From Clostridia bacterium (GTDB taxonomy: Bacteria > Bacillota > Clostridia > Oscillospirales > Acutalibacteraceae), in NCBI GenBank assembly GCA_017381395.1, contig JAFOCH010000086.1, positions 1-13,622 of the forward strand: a stretch of DNA of 13,622 nucleotides, written 5' to 3'. Positions 1-7,765 of this stretch are shown piece by piece. A model generated the notes under the pieces. It saw nothing but the letters and a program-made list of their open reading frames with translations, made no database searches and was not told where the DNA came from. Positions within the stretch are counted from its first letter, which is position 1. Each line of letters starts with the position of its first letter. The translations under genes were made by a program, and so were the position numbers.

Positions 1-1
1 A

Positions 2-1483
2 ACTAACGGAAACGCCATTGTATCTGCCGACACCCCTTGCCTTGATAAGATTTTTGCTGAAAATCCGACCACCGAAATCGGTGCTTCAGGAATGGACGTT
101 GGACTTCCCGACGGCCAGATGGGCAATAGCGAGGTTGGTCACACAAACATCGGCGCAGGTCGCGTTGTTTATCAGGAGCTTACCCGCATCACAAAGGCAA
201 GCAACGAAGGCAAATTTGACACCAATGATGCCTTTGTCGGCGCAATCGAAAATTGCAAAAAGAACGGTAGCGCAATTCACCTGATGGGTCTTCTCTCGGA
301 TGGTGGCGTTCATAGCCACATCGAGCATCTCTACGGCCTCGTAAAGATGGCAAAGAATGCAGGACTGACCGAAATTTATATCCACGCTCTGCTTGACGGA
401 CGCGACGTTCCCCCTGCTTCTGCCGCTGACTTTATCGACGCTTGCAATGCCGAGCTCGAAAAAATTGGCGCAGGTAAAATTGCGACGGTTATGGGCCGTT
501 TCTACGGAATGGACCGTGACAATCGCTGGGACCGCGTGTCAAAGGCGTATGCTGCCCTCGTTTACGGTGAAGGAAACCACACCACCGATGCCGCAGCAGC
601 AGTCAGAGAATCATACACTGTTAAGGACGAGGACGGAAAATTCCTCACCGACGAATTCGTTTTACCCACCGTTATCGACGGAACAAAGCGAATTGCATCG
701 GGCGACAGCGTAATCTTCTTTAACTTCCGCCCCGACAGAGCCCGCGAAATCACCCGTACCCTCGTTGATCCGAACTTTGACGGCTTCGAGAGAATCGGCG
801 GTATGCTCGACCTCTACTACGTCTGCATGACACAGTACGACGCCACCATGCCGAATGTTGAAATCGCATTTAAGCCCCAGTCACTCACAAATACACTCGG
901 CGAATACCTCGCAAAGATGGGCAAAACCCAGCTTCGCATCGCCGAAACCGAAAAATATGCTCATGTAACCTTCTTCTTTAACGGCGGAAAGGAAACTCAG
1001 TTTGACGGCGAGGATAGAATTCTCGTAAATTCGCCGAAGGTTGCAACCTACGACATGCAGCCCGAAATGAGCGCAGTCCCCGTTTGTGACAAGGTTTGTG
1101 AAGCAATCGAAAGCGGAAAATACGACGTTGTTATCCTCAACTTTGCTAACTGCGACATGGTTGGTCACACCGGCATTTTCGACGCCGCTGTAAAGGCAGT
1201 CGAAACGGTTGACACCTGTGTTGGCCGAGTTGCCGAATCGACAGTAAAAATGGGCGGCGTAATGCTTCTTACCGCCGACCACGGAAACGCCGACCGTATG
1301 CTCGATACCGACGGCACCGCTTTCACCGCTCACACAACCAATCCGGTACCCTTCTCTGTAATCGGTATGGATTGCAATCTCCGTGAGGGTGGACGTCTGT
1401 GCGACATCGCACCGACAATGCTCAAAATTATGGGTCTTGAACAGCCGACAGAAATGGACGGCAGTTCAATCATAATCGGCTAA
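2..1483 (+). CDS. gpmI: 2,3-bisphosphoglycerate-independent phosphoglycerate mutase (5'-truncated by window edge)
   Basis: Interconverts 3- and 2-phosphoglycerate in cytoplasmic glycolysis; an alkaline-phosphatase-superfamily enzyme with two Mn ions. The reading frame is open from base 2 and gives 493 residues before TAA; the family is about 510, so only some 20 N-terminal residues (including the first metal-binding DGFG motif) are outside the window. Family motifs appear in order: GNAI near the start, DGQMGNSEVGHTNIGAGR with the phosphorylated Ser in NSEVGH, LSDGGVHSH, LLDGRDVPP, GRFYGMDRDNRWDRV, FFNFRPDRARE, NFANCDMVGHTG and LTADHGNADRM (metal ligands), and AHTTNPVP. An internal ATG at 92 is not the true start, because conserved family sequence lies upstream in the same frame. 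GC content is visibly higher than in the next gene. This is a host housekeeping gene and marks the chromosome side of the phage-like region. Confidence 0.97.
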   Translation, partial: TNGNAIVSADTPCLDKIFAENPTTEIGASGMDVGLPDGQMGNSEVGHTNIGAGRVVYQELTRITKASNEGKFDTNDAFVGAIENCKKNGSAIHLMGLLSDGGVHSHIEHLYGLVKMAKNAGLTEIYIHALLDGRDVPPASAADFIDACNAELEKIGAGKIATVMGRFYGMDRDNRWDRVSKAYAALVYGEGNHTTDAAAAVRESYTVKDEDGKFLTDEFVLPTVIDGTKRIASGDSVIFFNFRPDRAREITRTLVDPNFDGFERIGGMLDLYYVCMTQYDATMPNVEIAFKPQSLTNTLGEYLAKMGKTQLRIAETEKYAHVTFFFNGGKETQFDGEDRILVNSPKVATYDMQPEMSAVPVCDKVCEAIESGKYDVVILNFANCDMVGHTGIFDAAVKAVETVDTCVGRVAESTVKMGGVMLLTADHGNADRMLDTDGTAFTAHTTNPVPFSVIGMDCNLREGGRLCDIAPTMLKIMGLEQPTEMDGSSIIIG

Positions 1484-1544
1484 TAGCAACGCTATTTCCA
1501 TCATCATTTATGTAATGCACGGTTTTTATGCTAAATCATAAACC
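1483..1544 (+). other. gpmI-radical SAM intergenic hairpins
   Basis: The 79-base gap after gpmI holds two small potential stem-loops. ATAGC/GCTAT (1483-1487 with 1491-1495) has a 3-base loop and is followed by only three T, so it is at best a weak terminator. GGTTT..ATG with CATAAACC (1521-1530 with 1537-1544) forms 8 pairs with a two-base bulge. It ends just before the ribosome site AGGATG of the next gene, where it could affect translation. I see no convincing -35/-10 pair. Function is inferred only. Confidence 0.3.
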
Positions 1545-1562
1545 AACAGGATGTGATTTATT

Positions 1563-3281
1563 TTGAAAGATGTAATTTTTGTAACTCCAACCGATTCAAT
1601 CAACTTAAACGACGAAATTTTTGGAACACTCACCCTAGCATCAATTTTAAAGTATGCGGATGTTTCGGTAAAAATTAAGAGGTTCTTTCAGTTTGGAGAT
1701 ATAAGCGATTTTGACAATTTCATAAACACGGCAGAAAAGAAAATACTTTCGCACAATCCGAAAATTGTTTCTTTCTATACCCGTTGCGACGTTTACCACG
1801 TTATGCTCAAAATAGCAGAAAGAATAAAATCCGTGTCCCCCGAAACCTATATTGTTTTTGGCGGACCTCAGGCGGACGCTTGCGCTGAAGAAACTATACT
1901 CGTCTTTGACTATGTCGATTTTATTTGCTGTGGCGAAGGAGAAAAGACGATAGTTCCTTTATTCAAATCTCTGCTAAACGGTGAGCCCGACCTTACTGTA
2001 GACGGACTGGTGTATAAAAAGGACGGAAATGCCGTTATAAATCCACGCCCTGCTTTGCTTACAGATTTCGACAGTTTGCCTTTTGCTGATTTTTCTCTAT
2101 GGACCGATATAGAAAGAGAAGCCAAAGACATCTATGCATTGCCGATCGATATTGGCAGAGGTTGTCCTTTTAATTGCATCTTTTGCAGCACAAAATCATT
2201 CTGGGAAAGAAAATATCGTCTTAAAAGTGCCGAAAGAATAATAGAAGAAATCAAGCTTGTCCATAACGTGTTCAACATAACCCATTTTAAATTCATGCAC
2301 GATATGTTTACAATGAATAAACAAGCTGTTTGCGAACTGTGTGAAAAGATTAAGGAGCTTGATTTTAAAATCACCTGGTCGTGCAGTGCGCGAGCCGACT
2401 GCCTGACGCCCGAACTTGTGGATACAATGGCAGATGCGGGACTCGACCGTATATTTATCGGCGTAGAAAGCGGATCTCCCCGAATGCAAAAGGTGATAAA
2501 GAAAAATCTCAAACTGGACAAGGCGTATGAAATTATAAAATACATTTCTGAAAAAGGCATATTCATATCCGCTTCGTATATTTACGGATTCCCGGACGAA
2601 ACGCCGGAGGACCTTTCTCAGACCATTTATAGTTATCTTACCCTGTCAACATACAAAGGCATTCGCACATGGTGCCACAGATGCACATTTTTCCCCGGCA
2701 CCGAAATAGAAAAGACGCACGGACACGAGCTCACAGAATCGGCTATATTCTCTGATTTATCGGGAGATTATGGAGCAACCGCCTGTGCAGATCTTATAAA
2801 CGCACACCCCAAAATTTTCCCCCAGTACAAAGAGTACAATACCCCATTGCGCAATTCACTGAAATATTTTGATTATTTCCTGTGGGTATTACGCAAAGTT
2901 CCTTCGGTATATATGCATTTATCAAAATATTATACCCCTACAACCATGCTTGATATGTACTACGACTGGGAAAAAGCAAATTTCGACCTTCTTAAAAATC
3001 TGGATAGCGCCACTGTTAACAAGGATAGCGCCAACCACCTTATCGAAAACGACAAATTTATACAAACATTCGAAAAGGATGAACATTATCAGATTATAAA
3101 GGACGTTATTCGTTTTTACGCCGATTATGTATTGTATAAAAAGAGAGGTTCCCTCGGTGTTTACGGCTTTATCGTTGACGACTATTTCGACAATAAAGAA
3201 ATCGCCGATTATCAAAAGGGCCTTTCTCGCGTAACCGTCTCCGCCGATGGTACGGTAAAAATTAATAAAATGAAGCTGTAA
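1563..3281 (+). CDS. B12-binding-domain radical SAM protein
   Basis: A 572-aa cytoplasmic iron-sulfur enzyme that probably uses S-adenosylmethionine to start radical chemistry; its substrate is unknown. Residues about 1-140 look like a cobalamin-binding Rossmann domain (FVTPTDS, then VFGGPQADACAEE at about 98-110, then CCGEGEKT), but the classical DxHxxG cobalamin ligand motif is not evident. The radical SAM domain follows with CPFNCIFC, Cys201, Cys205 and Cys208 (CX3CX2C), then HDMFTMN, ARADCLTPELV, DRIFIGVESGS (292-304) and YGFPDETPED. Residues about 400-572 are an unrecognised C-terminal extension. The start is TTG at 1563, seven bases after AGGATGTG; the ATG at 1551 is followed at once by a stop. 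The gene is clearly AT-richer than gpmI, which may mean acquisition or looser codon use. No precursor peptide or obvious partner lies beside it. Methyltransferase, cyclase or RiPP-modifying roles are all possible. Confidence 0.88.
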   Translation: MKDVIFVTPTDSINLNDEIFGTLTLASILKYADVSVKIKRFFQFGDISDFDNFINTAEKKILSHNPKIVSFYTRCDVYHVMLKIAERIKSVSPETYIVFGGPQADACAEETILVFDYVDFICCGEGEKTIVPLFKSLLNGEPDLTVDGLVYKKDGNAVINPRPALLTDFDSLPFADFSLWTDIEREAKDIYALPIDIGRGCPFNCIFCSTKSFWERKYRLKSAERIIEEIKLVHNVFNITHFKFMHDMFTMNKQAVCELCEKIKELDFKITWSCSARADCLTPELVDTMADAGLDRIFIGVESGSPRMQKVIKKNLKLDKAYEIIKYISEKGIFISASYIYGFPDETPEDLSQTIYSYLTLSTYKGIRTWCHRCTFFPGTEIEKTHGHELTESAIFSDLSGDYGATACADLINAHPKIFPQYKEYNTPLRNSLKYFDYFLWVLRKVPSVYMHLSKYYTPTTMLDMYYDWEKANFDLLKNLDSATVNKDSANHLIENDKFIQTFEKDEHYQIIKDVIRFYADYVLYKKRGSLGVYGFIVDDYFDNKEIADYQKGLSRVTVSADGTVKINKMKL

Positions 3282-3304
3282 TAACCCCCTCATTTAAGGG
3301 AACG

Positions 3305-3342
3305 AAAAAAGCTGTGCAGGAAAATCTCTGCACAGCTTTTTT
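3305..3342. terminator. Bidirectional Rho-independent terminator
   Basis: Perfect inverted repeat: GCTGTGCAG (3311-3319) and CTGCACAGC (3328-3336) with an 8-base loop, preceded by six A (3305-3310) and followed by six T (3337-3342). It serves both the radical SAM gene from the left and the convergent small gene from the right. Confidence 0.95.
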
Positions 3343-3349
3343 ATATGTT

Positions 3350-3604
3350 TCAATCACCAAATTGAGTTTTTATTTTTTCGTTGACAATAGCGTTCATTAC
3401 AGGAATAATTTTTAAATCCTTTTCATTTATACTTATTTCTGCAATATCTTCTTTTTCTGCGCATTGAGGAAAATTTACAAGCCATATTCCATGTGAATTA
3501 TCTTCAAGGCATATCCATCCTTGCATACCTTTGTGCACACCATGTTTTGCATATTTTTCTTTTTCAACAATTACTTCTACACAATCAAGATATTTCATTT
3601 TCAT
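3350..3604 (-). CDS. Small conserved-looking hypothetical protein (84 aa)
   Basis: Starts at ATG 3604 with GGAG (3618-3615) ten bases upstream and ends with TGA just before the shared terminator, so it is very likely a real monocistronic gene. The 84-aa product begins MKMKYLDCVEVIVEKEKY and continues with short alternating beta-type segments around GMQGWICLED and WLVNFPQ. This pattern is reminiscent of small DUF4926-like or SH3-like barrel proteins (KxGmxGxI motif), some of which sit near toxin/immunity loci. No signal peptide or membrane segment is seen. The gene is AT-rich like the radical SAM gene, and has its own probable promoter at 3673-3678. Function is unknown; the resemblance is from memory of sequence style, not a search. 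Confidence 0.72.
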   Translation of the reverse strand: MKMKYLDCVEVIVEKEKYAKHGVHKGMQGWICLEDNSHGIWLVNFPQCAEKEDIAEISINEKDLKIIPVMNAIVNEKIKTQFGD

Positions 3605-3672
3605 ATCTATTTTTCTCCATAAGGCGTATTTAATGTGATTTGACCGCGATCTAACTAATTATCTCCGTTCGA

Positions 3673-3678
3673 ATTATA
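3673..3678 (-). promoter_or_regulatory. Extended -10 promoter for the 84-aa gene
   Basis: Read on the minus strand, TGCTATAAT gives a perfect -10 (TATAAT, 3678-3673) with the TG extension. No good -35 lies at the usual distance (TGTACT is the nearest). Predicted transcription start is near 3666, about 60 bases before the ATG at 3604. Confidence 0.5.
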
Positions 3679-3708
3679 GCATTTTCGGCGTAAAAGTACA
3701 GTTTAAAT

Positions 3709-3726
3709 GCGGTCGTACTTGACCGC
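3709..3726. repeat. Perfect 6-bp inverted repeat
   Basis: GCGGTC (3709-3714) and GACCGC (3721-3726) flank GTACTT. The word TTGACCGC occurs here (3719-3726) and again at 3640-3647. It lies between the small host-side gene and the end of the phage-like operon, so it could be a protein-binding site or part of an element boundary. No direct evidence for either. Confidence 0.3.
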
Positions 3727-3732
3727 TGATAC

Positions 3733-3767
3733 AAAAAAAGCGTGTGCCGTCTAGCACACGCTTTTTT
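3733..3767. terminator. Rho-independent terminator ending the capsid operon
   Basis: Perfect arms GCGTGTGC (3740-3747) and GCACACGC (3754-3761) with a 6-base loop, seven A on the left (3733-3739) and six T on the right (3762-3767). On the minus strand it follows the 663-aa gene stop by nine bases, and the A/T tracts make it usable from both sides. Confidence 0.95.
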
Positions 3768-3775
3768 CTGTTACA

Positions 3776-5767
3776 CTATTTCTTTCGGCAGGAAAGTGAA
3801 ACCTTATCGATTTTCACCCTGCCCTTTCCGCTAAACTCGGCATAAAAGGAATTGCCCCTTTCGCCATTGACCAGTGTAAAATCGTTCGGCTCTTCGGACG
3901 GCTTTATCTTTTTCTCGCCGCCAATTCCACGCTCGTTCAAAATAGCCGCCGTCACCTCGTTTTCGGCAGTAACCGAAGCCGAAAGCTTGGCCGACAACTT
4001 TTGCCTGTCGGAATTGCCAAAGCTGATTGTACCCGTTTTTGCCGACCATTCAATCGGCTCTACCGTCTTTTTGCCGGTAGCATCCTCGCCCGACGAACCG
4101 GTGAGGGTGCAGGAAATGATGTTTTCCTCCCCCTTATGCCCGTACAAATATATCCTTTTATCCGCGCGTATCGCAAGCCATTTTATCCCCTCGTGAGCCA
4201 CGTCCCAGCTGAGCCAACACAGCTTTTTCTGCGCGACAAGGTCATCGTCATACATGGTATAGTTGTACATCGCATTCGACATACAGTCGAGCACAAGCAG
4301 GTCGTTGCCGATAAGCAGATAATACTTTCCGTCGCAAAATGCCGCATAAGCCGACCTTAATTCCTCGACCGAATGGCGTTTTATAATCGGCTCGACCGAA
4401 TATGACAGCACGCGAACGTCATCTCGACGCGGATTTATTACCGCCGTCATCATTCGCACAACGCCGTCGGAATTAAGCCACACCAGTCTACCGTTACAGT
4501 TAATGGCCGTTTCGGGACAGTCGCAACCGATGTCAGCAATTTTTCGCGACGAAAAGGAAACGGTATCACCAACGTCACCCTTTGTGTCGCCACTCAAAAG
4601 CTCGCTTGGGCTATATTTTTTACCAACCTCGATTTCGCCCAGCCAAAGCGATCCTTTTTTCAGAATGGCAACATTGTCATCGACCTGAACGACCGCCGAA
4701 ATGGGATCGTTGTCGGCACCTACGTCGGCAGCCCCCGATTCAGGGAAATAGTATATGTCCGAGTTGCCTGTCAGCCACAATCTCGACGGATACTCGCTCG
4801 ACCCGTAGACAACCCAGGTGGTCACGCCGTCCTTTGCGCGAAAAACCGTCGACCGATTACAACGACAAATAGAATCGGTAGGATTGCTCTCGGTAATTTC
4901 TAAAGTAAAGCCGTTGCAACCCGCATTTCCACGTGGCGAAAACTCCTTTGAATATGTGCCGCTCTCCCAGTTTATAAAGGCGAGCGTTCTTCTGTCATCG
5001 TTAAATACACTCAGAGATATACCGTCGTCATACGCTTCAGGATAGCCGAAGCCACCCTCCTCATTGGTCAGTATTTCAAATTCATATGACATACCGGAAT
5101 TGTCGTTATATACCGCCTTTACATACGCATCGAATCCAAGCGAATAGGGCAAAACATATACGTTTTTGCTATGATTGGTGGTCTGGGTAACCATGTACTT
5201 GGTCCCGATTAGATTCTTTCCCTCGTACCTTTTCCCATTGTAATCAAAGCTCTTTATCCCATCCTCATTTTCATAGGTGTAACCCGTTCCGCTTACCGAA
5301 ACGGTCGGCGTGTAGGCAACCTGCTCGATGGGAATATGTCCATCCAACTCGATTTCGTCGCCCATATAATTCCTTACCTTTGCGGCCAAAGGCGACCCAT
5401 CCCTGCCCAAATAATAAATCACCGCTTCATCTCGGTCAACAAGGACAACCGCGTTATTGGTATTGGCGGGAATGTTTACGATATTTTTCAGTACGCCCTT
5501 TTCGTTAAAACAGGCGAGATTTACGTCACCGTGTGCACTTATGCCAAAGGAACGCTCGTCAACGGTAAAAAATTTATAGTCGCCCCAATAAATTCGCTCA
5601 GAACAAAATTCGAGCGACGGACGGAGGGAAAGCTCGCCCTCGTTCACCTGCAAATTCTTCATTTCAGAAAGCTGTCCTTGACCTGATTTACCATCCATTC
5701 GTACTCCGCGGCTAAAATCAAGCTGCTCAATTTTCGGCTTTGAAATCGTTAATTTCGGAAACTTCAA
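3776..5767 (-). CDS. Propeller-like phage virion protein (stabilisation/nozzle type)
   Basis: A 663-aa protein encoded directly after the capsid gene. The N-terminal part matches the pattern of podovirus-type stabilisation/nozzle and related propeller proteins: a short hydrophobic start, then FSRGVRMD, SEMKNLQVNEGELSLRP (residues about 34-50), the 'assign annotations to a list of values' motif typical of these virion proteins. The middle is rich in Gly/Asp/Tyr/Trp and short beta strands, consistent with repeated blades. Residues about 568-663 resemble a C-terminal beta-sandwich (EWSAKTGTISFGN, DRQKLSAKL). No signal peptide, transmembrane segment or enzyme motif is seen. Start is TTG at 5767, six bases after GGGGG; there is no nearby ATG in frame. 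Role in the particle (neck, tail or surface) is inference. A cell-surface or other propeller protein is the main alternative. Confidence 0.68.
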   Translation of the reverse strand: MKFPKLTISKPKIEQLDFSRGVRMDGKSGQGQLSEMKNLQVNEGELSLRPSLEFCSERIYWGDYKFFTVDERSFGISAHGDVNLACFNEKGVLKNIVNIPANTNNAVVLVDRDEAVIYYLGRDGSPLAAKVRNYMGDEIELDGHIPIEQVAYTPTVSVSGTGYTYENEDGIKSFDYNGKRYEGKNLIGTKYMVTQTTNHSKNVYVLPYSLGFDAYVKAVYNDNSGMSYEFEILTNEEGGFGYPEAYDDGISLSVFNDDRRTLAFINWESGTYSKEFSPRGNAGCNGFTLEITESNPTDSICRCNRSTVFRAKDGVTTWVVYGSSEYPSRLWLTGNSDIYYFPESGAADVGADNDPISAVVQVDDNVAILKKGSLWLGEIEVGKKYSPSELLSGDTKGDVGDTVSFSSRKIADIGCDCPETAINCNGRLVWLNSDGVVRMMTAVINPRRDDVRVLSYSVEPIIKRHSVEELRSAYAAFCDGKYYLLIGNDLLVLDCMSNAMYNYTMYDDDLVAQKKLCWLSWDVAHEGIKWLAIRADKRIYLYGHKGEENIISCTLTGSSGEDATGKKTVEPIEWSAKTGTISFGNSDRQKLSAKLSASVTAENEVTAAILNERGIGGEKKIKPSEEPNDFTLVNGERGNSFYAEFSGKGRVKIDKVSLSCRKK

Positions 5768-5790
5768 TTTTATCCCCCTTTCACAAAATT

Positions 5791-5829
5791 AAAAAGGGGT
5801 GGACAGCGAAAATTATCCCCTGCCCACCC
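5791..5829 (-). terminator. Terminator between capsid and propeller genes
   Basis: On the minus strand GGGTGGGCAG (5829-5820) pairs with CTGTCCACCC (5806-5797), ten pairs with one G-U, 13-base loop, followed by CTTTTTAATTTT. It lies 16 bases after the capsid stop. Since no separate promoter is evident for the downstream gene, it probably acts as a partial terminator, keeping capsid mRNA above propeller mRNA. Confidence 0.8.
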
Positions 5830-5844
5830 GATTTTGCGCCCTAA

Positions 5845-6771
5845 TTAGTAAATATAGGCGTAGATTGAATTTTCGTTTGACTTCTTTACGAGGAGGTCGT
5901 AATAGAGACGATAGTCAAACTTGTACGCATCCATCTGCTGATTGCGATCGGGAGTGAAAACGCGTACCTTGTCGGTCTTTTTAATGATCATACCTGCCTT
6001 CTTCGGCATTGCGAGAATACCGATTTCGTCGGCATTGTCACCCGGGAGGAAGCCACCGTCGGTTTCGCCCTCAGTCACGCCGTCGTTAAAGGTATATGCG
6101 GTTTTCATTCTGGGTGCTGCAACCGGAATGATATAGGCGTTGTTGATTTTATGCAGATTGGTCGAAATTTCGCCCTTCTTGAATTCGCCCATTTCGAGGG
6201 TGCGGTTGAGCTCGGTGGTATTCATCAGCGCGGAGTAAACGGCAGGGTTTACGAATACAACGATTTCCTCGTCGTAGCCGACCTCACCTGCAACCTTTTC
6301 GATTGCGTTATTTACCAGCTTAAAGCAGCTGTCAGCAAGTGTTTCGCCCGAGCCAAGCTCAACAGTCTGATTCTTTTCGGTAGCGATACCTGCGAGCTTT
6401 GAAAGTGCATAAGCATCGATTTCGGGAGCTACCTTTGTGCGAACGAATTCGCCCATAATCTGACCTGCAAGACCTGCGATACCTGTTTCGTCCATGTCCT
6501 CGCGGTCGATCGAGAAGGAACGCGCTCTGTCCTGGGTCAAGCGGTAGCTTTCCTGGTTAACCGTAACCGAACCGTTGGCAAAGCCACCGTCGCGGTCATA
6601 GTTTCCGAGTCCGCTGAAATCAACGTCGGGAATAAGCACGGTACGTGCACCGACAAAATGCTGACGGAATGAGTTGTCCGCCATAAATGCGGTTACCGAT
6701 TTTTGAACTACGGCCTTGTCGAGTTCGTCTGTAAGTTTGCTTTCAAAATCAAGTGTATTAATTGTTGACAT
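5845..6771 (-). CDS. Phage major capsid protein (probable HK97 fold)
   Basis: A 308-aa protein that would form the icosahedral shell. Family-like sections: the N-terminal helix region (residues 8-40), LTQDRARSFSIDREDMDETG (78-97), then FVRTKVAPEIDAYALSKLA (109-127), a pattern of known capsid proteins in Clostridia phages ('QDR.RSF.ID..D..ET' and 'PEIDAY'). The length suits an uncleaved coat protein; there is no N-terminal delta domain, and no maturation protease gene sits nearby. ATG 6771 has AGGAG ten bases upstream. The scaffold-like gene precedes it by 35 bases and a terminator follows, the classic arrangement for the most abundant virion protein. An encapsulin-like use of the shell cannot be excluded from sequence. 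Confidence 0.88.
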   Translation of the reverse strand: MSTINTLDFESKLTDELDKAVVQKSVTAFMADNSFRQHFVGARTVLIPDVDFSGLGNYDRDGGFANGSVTVNQESYRLTQDRARSFSIDREDMDETGIAGLAGQIMGEFVRTKVAPEIDAYALSKLAGIATEKNQTVELGSGETLADSCFKLVNNAIEKVAGEVGYDEEIVVFVNPAVYSALMNTTELNRTLEMGEFKKGEISTNLHKINNAYIIPVAAPRMKTAYTFNDGVTEGETDGGFLPGDNADEIGILAMPKKAGMIIKKTDKVRVFTPDRNQQMDAYKFDYRLYYDLLVKKSNENSIYAYIY

Positions 6772-6806
6772 TTTAAATTTTCTCCTTTTTTTACGTTAGA
6801 TTTGGT

Positions 6807-7424
6807 TTATGCCCAAATTCCTTTGAGCATTGCGGCAATTTCCGGAGAAGAAAGGCGGTCGGGTGAATCTTTCAGTCCACCCGTAGCCGCAGCAGATGCC
6901 TTTTCCTGCGCGACCGACGAGCGTTCTGCCTTCACCTTTTCGCCGTGGAGATAGCCGAGATAGGCGTAATAAAGCGGAATTTCCCCTTTAAGCGATTGCT
7001 CAATGACCGATTTCGGTATCTCGCGAATGTTTACCTCCGGAAACTTAGATTTAAGCTCGATAAATTGAGCTGTCAGTCGGTTCTGCCGACCTTCGTTTTG
7101 TTCGTTCTGCTCCATGCTTGCCCTTTCTTCCCTTTCTTTAAACAAGTGGTCTACAAGCTGAGCTAAGCTCATCGAGCTGTCGGGTGACAGTCCTTTAAGC
7201 CGATCCAAAACGGGTATAAGCGAGTCGTATTTCATTCCCTTTTCGGCAAAATCCCTCGCCTCGCTTTCGGACAAATGTCGCAGCTGCTTATTGAATTTGA
7301 CCTCAATGCCCCTTTCTTGCTCGCTGTTCGGTGTGGCGTCCTCGCTTTGAGCAGGCGTTTCGGCTAATTCAATTTCAGCCGTGATTTCCGCCTCTGGCTG
7401 AGCGGTAATAATTTCATCTGTCAT
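6807..7424 (-). CDS. Capsid scaffold-like protein
   Basis: A 205-aa hydrophilic, charged, mostly helical protein directly upstream of the capsid gene, the position and composition of a scaffold that templates shell assembly and is then lost. Residues 1-40 are acidic and probably disordered; then VKFNKQLRHLSESEARDFAE (about 42-61) and KGMKYD, a motif style seen in scaffold-type proteins of Clostridia phages; coiled-coil-prone Glu/Gln/Lys-rich segment at about 90-120; Ala-rich stretch and SSPEIAAMLKGIWA at the C-terminus. No protease motif. ATG 7424 follows GGAG by seven bases. Identification rests on position and style, with no direct homology shown. Confidence 0.72.
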   Translation of the reverse strand: MTDEIITAQPEAEITAEIELAETPAQSEDATPNSEQERGIEVKFNKQLRHLSESEARDFAEKGMKYDSLIPVLDRLKGLSPDSSMSLAQLVDHLFKEREERASMEQNEQNEGRQNRLTAQFIELKSKFPEVNIREIPKSVIEQSLKGEIPLYYAYLGYLHGEKVKAERSSVAQEKASAAATGGLKDSPDRLSSPEIAAMLKGIWA

Positions 7425-7456
7425 ACTTTTTCTCCTTTTACAATAAAATTTGTTTC

Positions 7457-7526
7457 AAAAAAAGGCGGTGAAAGAAGCACTCCTGTCAGCAAAAAAATTT
7501 GCCGATATCACCTTTCATCGCCTTTT
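7457..7526 (-). terminator. Long-stem hairpin with U-tract before the scaffold gene
   Basis: On the minus strand, AAAAGGCGATGAAAG (7526-7512) pairs with CTTTCACCGCCTTTT (7474-7460), 15 pairs with one G-U, ending in seven T (7463-7457). The 37-base loop contains its own hairpin, GCAAA...TTTGC (7489-7502). It looks like a terminator or attenuator 33 bases before the scaffold start; readthrough, antitermination or RNA processing would be needed because no clear promoter follows it. Confidence 0.65.
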
Positions 7527-7551
7527 ATTTAACTAATGTTTTCGCCTTCTT

Positions 7552-7755
7552 TTAAAGCACGATTTCGTCCTGCTCGGTCCCGTCATAGCTTAAAAAGTTG
7601 CGGTATTCGGCGGCAACCCTTGCCACCTCCAAGCTTTCCTCGGTCGGCTGACCGAGTCGTACGGTCGGCCTTTCGTAAGGCAGGTATCTCCCCGCCACAA
7701 ACCCGGCTAAAAAGTTAACCATCACCGCCGAAATTGTTAAAAACAATATTTCCAT
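7552..7755 (-). CDS. Small single-pass membrane protein of the phage cluster (67 aa)
   Basis: The 67-aa product has one N-terminal hydrophobic helix (residues about 3-24, ILFLTISAVMVNFLAGFVAG) and a short hydrophilic tail ending NFLSYDGTEQDEIVL. Start chosen at ATG 7755 because GAGGTG (7767-7762) sits six bases upstream; the in-frame GTG at 7764 would put that site inside the coding region. The ribosome site overlaps the stop of the preceding gene, so the two are translationally coupled. Small membrane proteins with an 'NF.YDGT.Q' tail occur near portal and scaffold genes in Clostridia phages (recollection, unverified). Function unknown; holin, assembly anchor or exclusion roles are possible. 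Confidence 0.65.
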   Translation of the reverse strand: MEILFLTISAVMVNFLAGFVAGRYLPYERPTVRLGQPTEESLEVARVAAEYRNFLSYDGTEQDEIVL

Positions 7756-7765
7756 TTCTCTCACC

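Noticed and set aside
881..1333. 150-aa minus-strand open frame inside gpmI
   Set aside because: Lies wholly antisense to conserved gpmI catalytic motifs, with no ribosome site; a codon-bias shadow.
2132..2566. 144-aa minus-strand open frame inside the radical SAM gene
   Set aside because: Antisense to the conserved radical SAM core, no recognisable protein features.
3852..4360. Overlapping plus-strand open frames across the end of the 663-aa gene
   Set aside because: Mutually overlapping, no ribosome sites or family motifs; shadows of the minus-strand gene.
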